DNA from: Limnomonas spitsbergensis
Taxonomy: Eukaryota > Chlorophyta > Chlorophyceae > Chlamydomonadales
NCBI GenBank assembly: GCA_037349105.1
Contig: JAYJMM010000089.1
Location: 682,001-746,000 of the forward strand
Length of the DNA stretch: 64,000 nucleotides
Direction of reading: 5' to 3'
Shown here: positions 10,413 through 22,300 of the stretch, piece by piece
Layout: each line of letters opens with the position of its first letter
Numbering within the stretch: the stretch's first letter is position 1
The notes under the pieces: generated by a model
The model's input: the letters and a program-made list of their open reading frames with translations, nothing else
Told to the model about the DNA's origin: nothing
Databases searched by the model: none
Made by a program: the position numbers and the translations under genes

Positions 10413-10734
10413 TTTATCTTCTGAGGTGTACATATTGCCAGAAATTTCTTCCTAACAGTACCGACCCTTTTTTCCGGCTCCCAGCGCATGCCTGATAGGC
10501 TTAACGCTGAGGAGCGGGGGGGCGAGTGAAGTAGTAGGGGCGGTACCCACGAGACAGGGACACCCAGACTTACCCCTAGGCAGAGAGACTTCCCGCTAGG
10601 GCTGAACCTTACAGTAGCCAGTTAACAGCTCTTGTCTGAAGTACAAGGAGCCTGTTTGTGAGTAGAAGGACACCTCTCTAAGGCGTCTTTACCGGAGATT
10701 ACGGAGTTTACCATATTGGCGCGTTTACTGCTTT

Positions 10735-10985
10735 ATGGTGCGACACCCCCCCCCCCTATTTAGAAGGTGCCTACCTGCTGGGCCCTGCTTGACGCTCGGC
10801 CGCGTGGGGCTGGTGGGGAGTGACTAAGCTCAATTCCAGCTACCCTGCACAGACTAGGCCATGGTGCAGCCATGCCATCCTCCTATGTGAGGGGGCAGGA
10901 ACATGGGGTCCGGCGTTTTAGGCGGTGAGAGAGAAGATCATGTGGCGTATTCCATCCCTTAACCTCTGGGTATGGATGCCACCAG
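10735..10985. repeat. Dispersed LTR-like repeat B, copy 1
   Basis: Matches 44212-44440 over about 230 bases, including CAATTCCAGCTACC and ATGGTGCAGCCATG. A third shorter copy is at 59043-59125. It lies just beyond the 3' side of a - strand integrase remnant, which would fit an LTR of that element. The two more distant copies would then be solo LTR pieces. The LTR identity is inference. Confidence 0.6.
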
Positions 10986-11384
10986 CGTTATACCGATTTT
11001 GCATGGTCAATCGAAGATTTTGAAAGATTGGGCCAAGCAGACCATGCAGAAGATTTCCCAAGAAAGGATTTTCCAAGCAGACATTTCCCCCTAAGTTGCT
11101 GAAAAATTGTTTGTCCTTTAGGGGGCTTTCTTGTTCTGAGCACGGGGCTGCCAAGTTCCCCAGTCCTCTGCTTTTAGATTTAGGCGCTGCTTTTGGTTAT
11201 TTGGTATGACCCTGTTTGATGTGGTAGGACGCTTCTGCATCATGGGTTTTGGTGGAGTTGGCTGCTGCCTGATGCGCAGACGCTGTGCAAGCTCCAGGCA
11301 AGCAAGGGGGGCGGGGAAAGGGATCCGATGCGGGATGAGCTTCGGATAGGAGGAGAGCGCTTGGATGAGAAAATAGGAGAACAA

Positions 11385-12050
11385 TGCTAGGGATTGCTAG
11401 GATTGCGGTGGTGCGGTGATCTATGAAGCAATCCAAAAGCATATCCTGAAACTCTCCTTGGAACTCCGTCCCTCCATCCGTGACCACCTCTGCGCAACCT
11501 CCGAACCTGGCTATATATTACGTTCTGGAAAAATGCCATGGACGTCACATCAGATTCCTTGCTCGGGATGGGGATTAACTCTACCCACTTAGAATGATGC
11601 TCTACACACATCAGGGCAAATTTGTTGCCCCTTGGTGTTGGCGTGCGTGAAAGGTCTGCACAGATCCACTCCCCATCTGAAAAACAGCCCTTCGATAGGC
11701 AACGGATGAAGCTCTGGCTGCAAGTGGTTAAACGTGGATCCCTTGGCCCGGTCGCACACCTGGCACCCTTGGACTGCCTACCTGACCGCTTTCCTGAGCC
11801 CTCTCCTCCAGTGTTGCTGCACTACCATGAACGCCGCACGATGGCTCCCGAAATGCCCAGTGCTGGCGTGAGCCTCCTGAATCACTGCCAACCGATCCTC
11901 GGGCCTGGGCACTACACACCTCCGTCCGTCTGCCATGATGCGCACCAGGAAACCTCCCCTCTCTTCTTCCCACCTCAACGGTGCTGCCTGCGCCTCACCC
12001 TTGCCTGCTCTTCTAGGCTCATTCCTGGCTGGTGCTCCCTCTGGCACAGG
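11385..12050 (-). pseudogene. Broken Ty3-type retroelement integrase
   Basis: Reading down the - strand, the piece near 12040-11745 has an integrase zinc-binding domain: H...TGHFGSHR followed by CQVCDRAK (the HHCC pattern). Next, at 11611-11400, comes a catalytic-core fragment with HHSKWVELIPI and VTDGGTEFQGEF, the last carrying the second catalytic Asp region. The reading is interrupted by an in-frame TAG between the HH and CC halves (near 11786) and by at least one frame change between the two core fragments (near 11500). The integrase would insert cDNA of an LTR retrotransposon. The lesions make this a dead copy. The reverse transcriptase and RNase H that should lie upstream (higher coordinates) were not recognised. 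Confidence 0.78.
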
Positions 12051-12079
12051 TACTGCATGACCGGTTCATCTAGCCAGAT

Positions 12080-13215
12080 GTCAACCTGGGGTGCTAGTCC
12101 TGCCCCCCCCCTTGGCAACCTCCATTCTTTCATCCTCACTATCCCCATCGTCTACCTGGGCTCTCCTTTCCTTTCGGCTTTTGAGCTGCATCTGCCCAGT
12201 CGGCTGCCGCTGCCGTCCCCATACCCTGTCTGTAGGTCGCGGCCACCTCTCCGGCACCCGTGCACGCCTCTTCTGCAGTAACAAGCGCATAGTGACTGGA
12301 CAACACCCGCAGACGGGTCATCATTCTGAGTCACATATGCCGACCTGCGAGCCATTTCTAGAGGCACAGTTTCTGCTAGGCCCAGCGCCACACTGAACCA
12401 CGCCTCTAGGGCCCATGAGTCCATGCATAGCCCTAGCGCCTCCCTATGACCAGGCCCGCCATCTTCCCGGCTGGGACCCGCTCCCCCTTGCTCCCCCAAC
12501 GGCGCGTGCGCTACTGCGCTTGGTGGCTGCATGCTCTCTGCAGTTCGTGGGCGGCCTCGGAGAGGGGCAGATGTGTGAATAGGCATGTAAGGTGTGGGAG
12601 CATAAAGGCTGATAAACTAACTGGGAGGGTGAGGCTGCCGGAATAACAAGCACGCACAACAATGGTGGTGGGAGGGGAGGGGAGGGAATGACCAACAAGC
12701 ACGACAGTCACCCTCCGGACCACCTTCACACTCATTCGCACCCCCACACCAACACTTAGCCCACCCGAACCCACACTCCAAACCACCTAGACCTGCGCAA
12801 GGGCCTGCCCCACCGGCTTCAACTGGTCCTTCAGGGCCAGCCTCTCTTGCTGCAACTTCAGAAAGGTCTCCTGGACCTGCAAAGCCCCCGTCACCTACCG
12901 CTGCCCAGATCTGCCTCATGCCTCCTCTCCAACAAGCTCCGAGGCCGCTTTCCTCCCCTAGCTTGAGGGAGCGCAGCGGCGCCCACAGCTCCGACCAGCG
13001 ACCATGCATCGAAGTAGCATCCGTTGGCATCGTTGCTGCTGTCTTACGCCAGATGCCGGAGCAACAGCGGATACCGGAGGGAGGTGGCGGCGCTCCCAAC
13101 ACAGTGGCCCGCCAAAGCTGGTTGTTGCTCTGAGTGGGACTGAGGGCTGACGTGCTGCCTGTGTCACTTGGAGGAGGTAGTTCAAAAGAAAGTACTCCTG
13201 CTCTACCAACCCCTA
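12080..13215 (-). other. Possible remnant of the same - strand retroelement
   Basis: No clean frame is seen. One segment at about 12880-12790 reads on the - strand as an amphipathic, coiled-coil-like stretch (FLKLQQERLALKDQLK). Other open frames here are low-complexity. The position, upstream of the integrase on the same strand, suggests remnants of a gag-pol element, but no domain is identifiable. Confidence 0.3.
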
Positions 13216-13792
13216 GGATTTATGCCCTTCCTAGCTGCCGGTCAAGGTGACATGTAAATGAGTCGAGGTGAAGTTGTCGAAGTGCGAATTCGACCTTTTC
13301 TGAACTTTTTCGAGGCCAATACGCTTTAATTCTTTCCTTGTTTTTTATTGTCATGACAGGACAAAACTTCTTGCCACCTTTGCGTGTACCGATTCGCTTC
13401 TTCTCCAGGCGCAGCAGAACGTTTCCACCAAGCCATTCATTCCCTTTAATCAGCCCCATCCAGTCCAGGCTAGCTGGTTCAAGAGAGAAGGAGATTTCCT
13501 GAGGTGGGGTCGACCAAATTTTCCTGAGGTCGCCAGATACCGGTAGACTCCTTTTTCATTATGAGTATCATTTACTTGTTTTCATGCAGGGGCTCGTCTG
13601 TGAGCCTCGAGGAGCTGAGGCTCTTTCTTAGGTGCGTTTCTCAGGTGCATTTCGTCGGCCATGAGCATAAACCACCGCCCCACAATTCTGAGTTATAAGT
13701 CACGACGCCCTCTTCCTTTTGCACCGATATCCAGCTCCATGTGCTCAAATTGTCGGGTTCATCTACCTCCCTTCTCTTGGGCTTTCCGTCAG

Positions 13793-14002
13793 GTATGGAT
13801 ATCGTGGTCAGAGATGAGGATGGCAACACAGTTGCCAAGTACCGAGCTAGTGGAGCAGCGCTTACAGCTGGTGAAGCCATTGCTTTAGAGGCAGCAGCAG
13901 GACGGGGACAGGGATCTCTCACCGACAACGATGGCAACGCGGTCGCCCTGGCAACTACCCTCAATGTTGCTGGAGGACCCTACAAGTGGCGTCCAACTGC
14001 AG
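13793..14002 (+). CDS. Isolated exon of unknown gene
   Basis: A 210-base segment bounded by an acceptor (TTTCCGTCAG) and a donor (GCAG|GTTCGT). Both flanking introns would be phase 1, the same symmetry as the exons at 881-1396. It reads MDIVVRDEDGNTVAKYRASG and then an Ala/Gly/Asp-rich stretch ending GGPYKWRPTAG. The DEDGNT and DNDGNAV segments look like a short internal duplication. I do not recognise the family. Neighbouring exons were not found. A possible small exon at about 13588-13637 (SSVSLEELRLFL) does not match in phase. It could belong to a paralogue of the gene at the left edge, since repeat A lies near both, but this is speculative. Confidence 0.4.
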
Positions 14003-14793
14003 GTTCGTTTCTTCTTCCAACCCTTGTGCAGCTGGGATTCTTCACTCCCACCAATCTGGGAAGGCAACGGTTGGATGTGGGGTTGAATGTGGGCAGGGAT
14101 TCCTCACTCCCCCCTTAATTCCATCACCATGCATTCAAATGGTGCATAGCGCCCCATGCTGCGGCAGGCTGAGGTCGTGCCTGTGCATAGCGCCAGCGTG
14201 CCTCACAGGCCTGGAGGAGAGGGCATGACAGGCAGGGTATAGGGAAGGGCCGGGCCCCTCGCATCACCATACAGACGTGCGAACTGCATGGGGCGGCATG
14301 GCCATCCATGTGGCTCCATTGGCAGAGAGCTGCACCCTGCTTCAATTATTTCCCTGCATGGGCTCCCAAGATTCCTAACACTCCCCCTGACCTCTCGCCC
14401 TCCACTGCCGCTACCCTCCCCCCCTGCCTGCTGACATGGTATCCTCCGACAGGTGTGTGTCATGCCCTTAGGCCATGCGGGGGGGGCGCATAATAACCTT
14501 CCAGGGGAAGGCACCGGTTCTCACATAGTCCCCACCGGAGCCCACGCTCGGGCTCCATGCATGCATGTGGGACTCCTTGCATCGACTCCCTCATGCATGC
14601 ATGGTCTCCCTGCATGGACGCTGCATGCATGGGCTCCATCATCATGCATGCGTGGAGCCTCTTGACATGTAGCTGCCATGGGCTATCCATTGTGGCTGGC
14701 CGCACGCGTACGGAGCCTGCCAAATGTAGCTGAATTGTACATGAACTGTGGCCCATCCATGCGCCTGCCAAGTAGTGGCATTGGGGGTCAACC
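14003..14793. other. No gene recognised
   Basis: Non-coding sequence with TGCATG-rich stretches at about 14550-14660 and a GTAGCTGAATTGTAC motif near 14723 that resembles the one at 118-140. Confidence 0.4.
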
Positions 14794-14992
14794 TTGAGGC
14801 CCTGCATGGACTTGGGGTTTAACCCAGAGGCCTTGCATGGACCAGGGGGTCAACCCGGAGGCCCTGCATAGACCTGGGGGTCAACCCTGAGGCCCTGCTT
14901 GGACCTGGGGCTTAACCCTGAGGTCCTGCATGGATCTGGGGGTCAACCCTGAGACCCTGCATCGACCTGAGAATTAACCGTGAGGTCTTGGC
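14794..14992 (+). repeat. 31-bp minisatellite (about 7 copies)
   Basis: Units of the type TGAGGCCCTGCATGGACCTG followed by a GGGGTCAACCC end repeat every 31 bases with moderate divergence. Confidence 0.9.
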
Positions 14993-16261
14993 CGCCCCAT
15001 GGCCGCCAATGATTGGGCCATACCCGGGCAGGCTACCAGGCACAGGCCCATGCAGCATGCCTGGCCGTTCATGGGCCTTGGTCCGGAAGCCGGAAGGTTG
15101 CTGAACTATTGAACCTTCATTTATCCACACACTCAATTGAAATACTCACTTCCTTCTGGCATCGTGCCCTGCTGCACGCCCGCCTCTCCCATGTGCACTC
15201 GCATGTTGCATGTAGAGCTGGCAGGGAGGACATAAGTCTTACATTTCTCTTCTGGGTACCGCCGCCGTCGTCCTTCCCGATTTCTTGCATTTTTGGGACA
15301 TTGGGCTGGTCGTTAGGCGGTCAGGGAAGGAGGGAGTCCCCAGGTTGTAGCCTACCTGCCTGGTCGTATGTTTCTATCTCCAGGGTGAAGCCTGCCCGCC
15401 TGGTGTGCGCCACGCATGGCCACGCGCTGGCCCCCTTATGGCTCGCATCGACTTGAGGCGTGAGCCGAGTGCGCGGCCACTTGCGCCCTGCAGGATGTTC
15501 TCCTCCTCCGCCCTCCTGCCCCCATGCGCCCTCTTGCCGCCCTTATTGCATGGTGCTTAAGGGCATTCGACAAGGATTTCACAGCTGCAGTCAAGGGCAG
15601 GGGGTGGCGGGTGTCCGTGAATAAGTGCATCAAGGCTGCGATGGACTTGGGGCCGCCCCTGGTTTGTACCGCCCTTGTGGCCCCCCGTCCGGCCCAGCCA
15701 GGTGTGAAGTGTGTGCGTGCACCATGCCCCGAGATGCATTGGCTTTTTATGGCCGGAGGCCGTTCCCCTCCACCTGAGCACGCCTGCCTTTTTGGAGGCA
15801 TGCTAAACACTGGGAATAATAATATATGCGCCCCCAATCCTACATATCTGCCTCCAGCAGGAGGTCAGCGCTGATTTACCTAGCACGCACATCCCCCTCC
15901 TTGAGAAACCTGCAGAGCCTTGGTTCTGCAAACCCTTCGAGCACCACCCTGTTGCTGCCGCCCTCGTTGCCTTCCCCTGCCTCTCCCACCTGTCCGGCTG
16001 TCCCCCTGTTTGACTGCATGACTGTCTTCCAGCCCACATGTCGGGCCCCCTGTCCTACGTCTACCGCTACTACCCAACCCTGGCGCACTTCCCCCCTTCG
16101 CTACTCCCCTACGGTGGCGCACCTCCCTGCAATTCTATGGAGCCCGCCCCTGCCCCTGGAGCGCATTGCCTGCTGCCCAGGATACTGTATGTTTGCTACC
16201 TTACTTTTCTAGATTTGATCATTTCCCGACACATCGTTTGGTGCTTGTTGCCTGCAGTGGC
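14993..16261. other. No gene supported
   Basis: Several short open frames occur on both strands. The longest + strand one (about 15524-15874, containing DFTAAVKGRGWRVSVNKCIK) has no recognisable motif, no homologous second copy in the window and no clear splice sites. I leave it uncalled. Confidence 0.35.
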
Positions 16262-16940
16262 GGCGGTGGCGGGAGGGGCCTCGGGGGCAGGTGGGTTTGG
16301 CAGGAGGGACAGGTGTGGAGCGAGGAGGGGTAGATGCTATAACATGTGTGACCCATCTTGGATTCCACCGAAGCCCGCGTGCCCCGCTCGCTTCTGCCTC
16401 GGTGCATATGAGGCTAGGCAAGGGCCCTTCAAAAGGAATTCCGCTGTGGCCAGCTACACTTTTATGGGGGTGCATGGGCGGGCGGGAGCACGCAGTAAAT
16501 GCTTGGGACGTCCCCACACCATTCCCTGCATTTTTCTGGGGCACACGGGGTGTAAACCCTTTATTGCCATTCAGCGGCTGGACGTTGTTGAAGGGGACAT
16601 CCGTCCCCCCTTTGCAATTTTTCTTTGGGGGACCGCTGCGAGCAGGTACATGCCCCTTCCCCACCATGCGTGTCTCCCAGGCCCGGAGCTGCATGGGGCT
16701 GCTTGAGGGTGGTTTGGGGAACGCATGGGGCCCCAGTCCTGAGGCTGAAAGATAGCTGAAACGGTTGCTGAACTGAACTGCATTTTGCTCAGCTGCAGGT
16801 TTAAATTCTGGGGATGCATTCCCCCTTCTCCCCGCCTTCTCTTTAAGCATGTGCACACAGAACTGAACTGCTTTTTGCTCAGCCTCTGGCCGACGTTTTG
16901 CGAACGCATTCCCCCCCCTGCAGCCTCTCGTCCAGCATGC
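16262..16940 (+). repeat. Dispersed repeat A, copy 2
   Basis: Same orientation as copy 1 at 1-800. The match ends near GCGAACGCATT (about 16907 here and 771 in copy 1) with a short further similarity around CAGCCTCT. Copy 2 lacks the GTAGCTGAACT cluster of copy 1. Confidence 0.75.
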
Positions 16941-17358
16941 CAGCCGTTTCGGCGTTTCCCCCCCTGCCAGCTGTCGCACCACCACCTTGAGCACGCCCCT
17001 TGAGACATATGCGCTCGCTCCTCATTGCTAGCAATGCATGCAGCGCATTGTGCATCCAGCAGACATGGGGCCCAGCATAGACCCGGGGATGCAACCGGAG
17101 GCTTTGAGGTGATGCGAGTACCCTCATGACTTGGGGCTGCTTGTGAAGGTAGACCTAATGAAGCCTCCCATAACTCTGCCAATGGGCAATGTTGCACGCT
17201 CGTTCAAGGCATTCTCATGTGTGGAACCAGGCCATGTGACACGAATCTGGTCTTCTGGACACCCGCTCTCCCTTTGCTGCAGAAACCCAGTCAAACCCCA
17301 CCAGTCGTCAAGGACGCCTCCCCCCCACTTCGCTGATCCGCTCATGCTTCGCTCCTGA

Positions 17359-17814
17359 ATCCACCTGCAACTTTTCTACTTTCCTGATGAATATGATGCG
17401 GAGGGCGGCAGCCGCAGTGTCTCTGCCGGCGGATCTGATTCCTCAGAAGCCTCCTCTTCTTGCCCTGTGGAGGCTGCTGCACAATACGGCTTCGACTCGC
17501 TTCAGTTTGCAGAAGCCTCGGGAGCTGCCTATAGCCGAGACAGAGTCGACAGAGCGGCAATTTTGCTGATGGTTCAATCGTTGGGATGGGCGCTGGGGTC
17601 TCCCAGATCTCTGGGTGGATGGGTGGATGACTGGTTGCGTGGACAGGTGCATCCGCACCCTGCCACGGCGTCGAGGCCGGCCTTTAGGCCGACATCATAT
17701 GGCCTGCAGCACTTCAGTCTTGAAGGGCATGCTCATGACCTCAGACGCCATCCACGGCCACGAAGGGGGTCAGGGCAGGCAGGACAAGGGGGGGGCTCAA
17801 GGCCATCGGGCTGA
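17359..17814 (+). other. Open stretch of unknown nature
   Basis: An open frame without an ATG near its beginning reads FYFPDEYDAEGG, then a Ser/Gly/Ala-rich segment, then DSLQFAEASGAAYSRDRVDR. The amino-acid texture is protein-like in the first 75 codons and low-complexity afterwards. No family was recognised and no partner exon was found. Confidence 0.25.
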
Positions 17815-17984
17815 GATTTCCAGCCCCCACCGCTGCCTCAGCGTCAGCAGTCTCCGCCTCAGTAGCAGCAGGGTGGGTGGGATGGGAAGGGGGGCGTGAG
17901 AGCGAGAGTAAGAGAGAAGGCTGGGGGGGGAGCTGAGGAGAAGCTGGGGCTTTTGACAATGACCGTCCCGTTTGCTTATCAGCG

Positions 17985-18036
17985 TGGTGGCCAGACCAGA
18001 CCAGACCACCGTGTGACCAGACCAGACCAGCGTGTG
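17985..18036 (+). repeat. Short tandem CCAGA repeat
   Basis: CCAGA units and a CGTGTGACC element repeat within about 50 bases. Confidence 0.7.
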
Positions 18037-18756
18037 ACCTTTCTGTTTTCCGTGAGGTGGGAGGGCTCGGGGATGGGGGGAGAGTGCAAGTGCCGCGTCG
18101 TGTGTGGCTGGGCTCCCTTTGTTTGTTACGCTCTGTATTTGCAGGGCCGGTGAACGCCCCTGTGTTGTGCTTACGAGCTTTGGAATGCTGGAAGGGTGTT
18201 CAGGGGGTAGAGCCTCCGAGTGTGTGAGTGCTTCCTTGCGTGCTCCTGTTTTCTGCCTGCTATTAGCTTTCAGAGCTGTTGGGCTCGATTCTTCCCTCTG
18301 GGACAGGGTACAGAGGTTGAGAAGGCGGAGCTCTCTGCAACTTCTTATCGGTTTGCAGGGAAGAGGAGAGAGGCGGGCGGCTGGGGGCTCTGCTTGCCGT
18401 GTGTGTGTAAGTTGAAGCTCCTCAAGGGGATGGACGGGGCTGAGCATCGCTCCCCGCCCTCTCCCAGAAGAGGCGTTGAAGACAGAGCACCGAAGCTGTC
18501 GTATGTATGTATGCCGGTCGCACCTCCCAGCCTTCACAGCTCTCGCAGTTCTCAGCCGGGCTGAGCATCGCTCCCGCCTTCCCCCATTTCAAGAAGAGAA
18601 ACAAAGCGGCTTCATGAAGAGGAATAAAGCGGCTCCCTAAGGCGGTGCCTCCCTTCGTCTACTCTCATTTCGGCCACCGTATGTATTACATGTTCTCTTG
18701 AGCCCGGGGTTGCACAGTAAGGATACGGATTCGGAATAAAGTAAAGTAAGGTCAAC
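18037..18756. other. No gene recognised
   Basis: Pyrimidine- and purine-rich sequence without a recognisable product. CTGAGCATCGCTCCC occurs twice (near 18436 and 18559), each next to AAGAAGAG- or AGAAGAGG-type sequence. Confidence 0.35.
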
Positions 18757-18842
18757 AACGTTACACACCTCTGGGCCCGCTCAAAGCGCGGCCGCGTGGG
18801 CGCCCACCTGTTCAGAAGGGAGAGAAGAAGACACTAAACGGA
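18757..18842 (-). repeat. LINE 3'-end-like segment, left arm of inverted pair
   Basis: Read on the - strand this ends in the sequence found at LINE 3' ends in this window (CCACGCGGCCG ... GGGCCCAGAG ... AACGTTG). It is inverted with respect to 20690-20768, and the match continues past the motif into CTGTTCAGAAGGGAGA, about 80 bases in all. The two arms enclose a LINE fragment. Confidence 0.8.
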
Positions 18843-19038
18843 AGAGGTGCCATGTAGCATGTGGAGGTGAGCGGGTTGCTTCCCACCCAACCGGACCTCT
18901 CAAATCATCGTCCGGTTGCGGCGACCTTTCAACCTCCGGTAGATAGCGGCATCGACGTGGGGGGAGGTCAAGCCTAATGCTGGGCAGCCAGCAAGAAGCT
19001 GTCGAACCATTTTGACCTAGACAAATGATAAGGCGCAC

Positions 19039-20250
19039 ATGTACAGCGCCGCGCTAGCCCGCGATGAGCAGGGCCTACAGCGTTTCAGCCTGGCCATTGC
19101 GGGAGCTGGCGACGAAGCAGCCGCAGCGGCGCTCACTGCTGTAATTTGGTCTGCGGCCGGAGCTGCTAGCATGACACGCACTCCGCGGCCCCATGCCCAG
19201 CGTGGGCAGCATCAGCGCCCCCCCTGGTGGGATACGGAGTTTCAGAGCGCCTATGTTGCGATGCGAGCAAAGTCGCTTTGCAGTGCCCCGGGCCCAGAGC
19301 GCAAGGCAGCCAGGCAGCGCTACAAGTCCACAGCACGACGACGTCGCCGCTATTGCACGTGCCATATGGCAGCGGCTATAGTTGACAGGTTGTGTCGAGT
19401 GCAACGTCTACCGGGAGCAGCTGCAAGAGAGGCGGGGCACCCTTTATCAAGTTGGCTATGGTAGAGGACGATTCAGATGGGGAGCAACGGCACCACGTGC
19501 TGAGGGATCTGCTGCAAGACTGGTTCACTGCCATGGCGGTGCGGGGGGGAATGCCTAGTGCTTGGCAGCCAGTCAGGATTCATCATGTTTACAAGAAGGG
19601 CGACCCCCTTGATCCCAGTAATTACCGGCCCATCGCCATCACTAGCGTGCTTTACCGGCTGTATGCCAGATTGCCAGCATGCTCATCACTGCCATCACTG
19701 ATGAGTGGGCTCGATTGCATGGCCACGTCCCTCCTGAGCAGTTTCGTTTTCAACAGCGCCGTAGCACGCTCCAGGCTACTTTCCTCCTCCGGCATGCAGT
19801 CCATGCTCCACGGGCAGCTGCAGGCCGTGGCAAGCTGCATGTGGCCTTTGTGGACTTTACAAAGGCCTATGCCAGCGTGACCCAGGAGCAGCTGTGGCGG
19901 CATTTATGCGAGCATCTTCACATTCATGCATGCCTCTTACGTGCGGTGCAAGCGCTTTATGCCGGTGCAGTTTACACGCTCACAGACGGCCACTAGCGCA
20001 CTGGTCATGTGCCTTGCACCAGAGGCATCAAGCAGGGCTGCCCCCTCAGCCCCTTGCTCTTTAGCCTATACCTCAGTGACCTGCCGGCCATGCTCGCAGC
20101 CAAGAGCCCGGCAGAGGGCATTGAGATGCAAGCGGGGCGACAGCTACGCTGCCTCCTGTATGCGGATGACCTCTCCTTGCCAGCCCGCACCCCAGCAGGG
20201 CTGCAACGCATGCTTGATGCCTTGCATGAATTTGCAGCACCTTTCCTCCG
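19039..20250 (+). pseudogene. LINE reverse transcriptase, broken copy 1
   Basis: The pieces follow the order of a non-LTR retrotransposon ORF2. A basic linker (PPWWDTEFQSAYVAMR, 19216-19263) comes first. The RT core follows: YKKGDPLDPSNYRPIAITSV near 19590, EQFRFQQRRSTLQATF near 19736, VAFVDFTKAYASV near 19845, IKQGCPLSPLLFSLYLSDLP near 20025 and the catalytic YADD near 20160. The reading passes through at least three frames, with frame changes near 19440 and 19670, and has a TAG at about 19994 where the second copy has a sense codon. The product would be reverse transcriptase for target-primed insertion. This copy cannot make it. It stops abruptly near 20250, where a different retroelement begins on the other strand. 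Confidence 0.88.
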
Positions 20251-20689
20251 GGGACGGGTCAAGCTTGCGCCGCTGCCCCCTTGTAGCCATCCCCCCTCTG
20301 TACCGACCGCTCCAGCCTTTGTAGCGGGGGGGATCTAGTAGCTTGCCCCACACATGTTCCTCCTGCTCCTTCTCCTCCTCAACACTAACCCTCCAGACCG
20401 CCTTAACCACCAAGTGTCCAAGTCCAACGCCGACAGGGCCTGTCCCCGGCCCTGCCTCGCTGTCTGCTGGTGCCAGCCCTTGGGAAGATCTAGGGCCATT
20501 CCCAAGGCGCAGTGATACCGCCTGCCCCCTTGGGTCCGTGTCATCACTTTTGACTCGCACAGGCGCCCCCCTGGCCGGGGCGGGGCAGCTGCCTGGCAGC
20601 TTCCTCCTATGCTGGCCCTTGGCTGACTGGCTGCACGACACTCTCTGGCCCCTCCGACCTCTCCTTTTGTTCCTTTGCCCCCCTCTTCC

Positions 20690-20768
20690 TTTTAGTTCCT
20701 TCTTTTCTCCCTTCTGAACAGTTGGGCGCCCACGCGGCCGAGCTTTGAGCGGGCCCAGAGGTGTAACG
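20690..20768 (+). repeat. LINE 3'-end-like segment, right arm of inverted pair
   Basis: Contains GGGCGCCCACGCGGCCGAGC and GGGCCCAGAGGTGTAACG in the sense orientation of LINE copy 1. It is inverted relative to 18757-18842. Confidence 0.8.
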
Positions 20769-22273
20769 ATATGGACTCTCTGGCGCCTCAAGAAGTCCAG
20801 TCCTCCTGGCTGCGGATCCCCCTGCTTGAAAGGGACGAGCTCCCTACATATTAATGGCTGCTGGGGATGCCTGCCACGCTTGGGCCCATCCTGGTCGACT
20901 GGAGGTAGCTGCTGGGTGGCTACCGCCAGCGGCGCCCTCTGGGGGTCCTGCGGAACCCACACAGGCATTGCTAATCCCGTTGGATCCGTAGCGTTCTTAC
21001 CAGTTAGACCAATGGATCCAGTAGTAAACGTCCCCCGAGGTTATTGGGATCTTTACAGATCCAGTGCCAAGCCTGGTCCCTGCAAGGCCGATCCGTTCCC
21101 CGGATTGCCTGCATGATCCTCCACTGTTATTTGGGATGCTGCCCCCACCGGCGGCTCAGGTCCGTCAACCTGGCGGGGGACCACTGGAGCTGCCGGTGCT
21201 ACGACCGCAGCTACCAGCCCCACCGATGGATTGCTCAGCCCCAGGCCGTCAAGCACAGCTGCCCTTCCTGTCCCCCCTGACTGAGACCCAGCTGCACCGA
21301 TCCGGCTGGAGCCTGCTAGGGCCGCCGGTATACCGACCGCAGCCTCCAGACCCACTGGCCTGATGCCCCTGTGTGGGCCCTGGGAGGCCACCCCCCTTGC
21401 CGCATTGCCTGCCTGGTTCTGATCTGATAACTGGGCCACTGTCCCTGTCTGCAGCCCTGATCCGCTGATCTGGCTGTGGCCTGCTAAGGCCGCCGATTCT
21501 CCGACCACAGCCTCCAAACCCACCGGTCCGGCGCCCAAACTTGGGCCTTGCTTCAGCACCTGCAGGAAACACTCCCCCAGATCCAGGTCCCTTACCACCC
21601 CATCAGGCCAGATGCCCAAAAGGACACTGCGCTGGGCCTGCTCTGCGAGCACAACGCAGGCTACTATGAGGACCTGGCACCCCTCACCACTGTGGTCATA
21701 GTTGGACCCACACAGGATGCAAGGGGTCGATCACCTTATGCAGTGCTGGGTGCGGCGGGTAGCCTGACGGTCTTCCACAGAAGCCTGACGGTCTTCCACA
21801 GAAGCCTTCAGAGCTGTGACGGCTCTCTTCGCCCTTTCCCTGGTCACCTCCTCACCCCCCGCACACAGACGGACACAAATATCCCCCTCCTGGTGACGGG
21901 CACTAGCAAGCACAAAGTAGCAGCAGCCGCTGCTGCCTGCAGCCCTGACACAGGCGGTGCCAACCGGAGCGGCAGAAAAAGCTTGTTCTGTCTCTCCTTG
22001 TCAGCTATCCCTGGCTTGGGGTGCAGGGTCAATCTGCATGCGGCCTCTATTAGGCACCCCAGCGTATTTGGGAACTCTGGTTTTCCCACTAGGTGCTCAA
22101 CAGCGTCAGGGGGTGTGCACGTCACCCTGACCACAAACAGCACATCCAACACCGGCATACCCCCACGGCACGTAACAGGCCGCTCTCTTGATATTCTCGA
22201 AATACTGGAGAAGCGGCCTACACACCACCGTCCTGTTTTTTTGCCCCCCGCTACCCTAGCCTCACATTGAGTT

Positions 22274-22300
22274 GATGACGTTAGACCTCTGGGCCCTGCC
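22274..22300 (-). repeat. Short copy of LINE 3'-terminal motif
   Basis: GATGACGTTAGACCTCTGGG followed by CCCTGC is the reverse complement of the family 3' terminus with one change. It has no obvious flanking duplication. Confidence 0.55.

Noticed and set aside
1397..10560. LTR pair around the gag-like element
   Set aside because: No direct repeat between the upstream stretch and the downstream flank could be found by eye.
13793..14002. Crinkler-type or other effector domain
   Set aside because: Only a vague resemblance in composition; no diagnostic motif.
18757..20768. DNA transposon with terminal inverted repeats
   Set aside because: The enclosed coding sequence is a LINE reverse transcriptase and the arms match LINE 3' ends elsewhere. 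No transposase or target duplication was seen.
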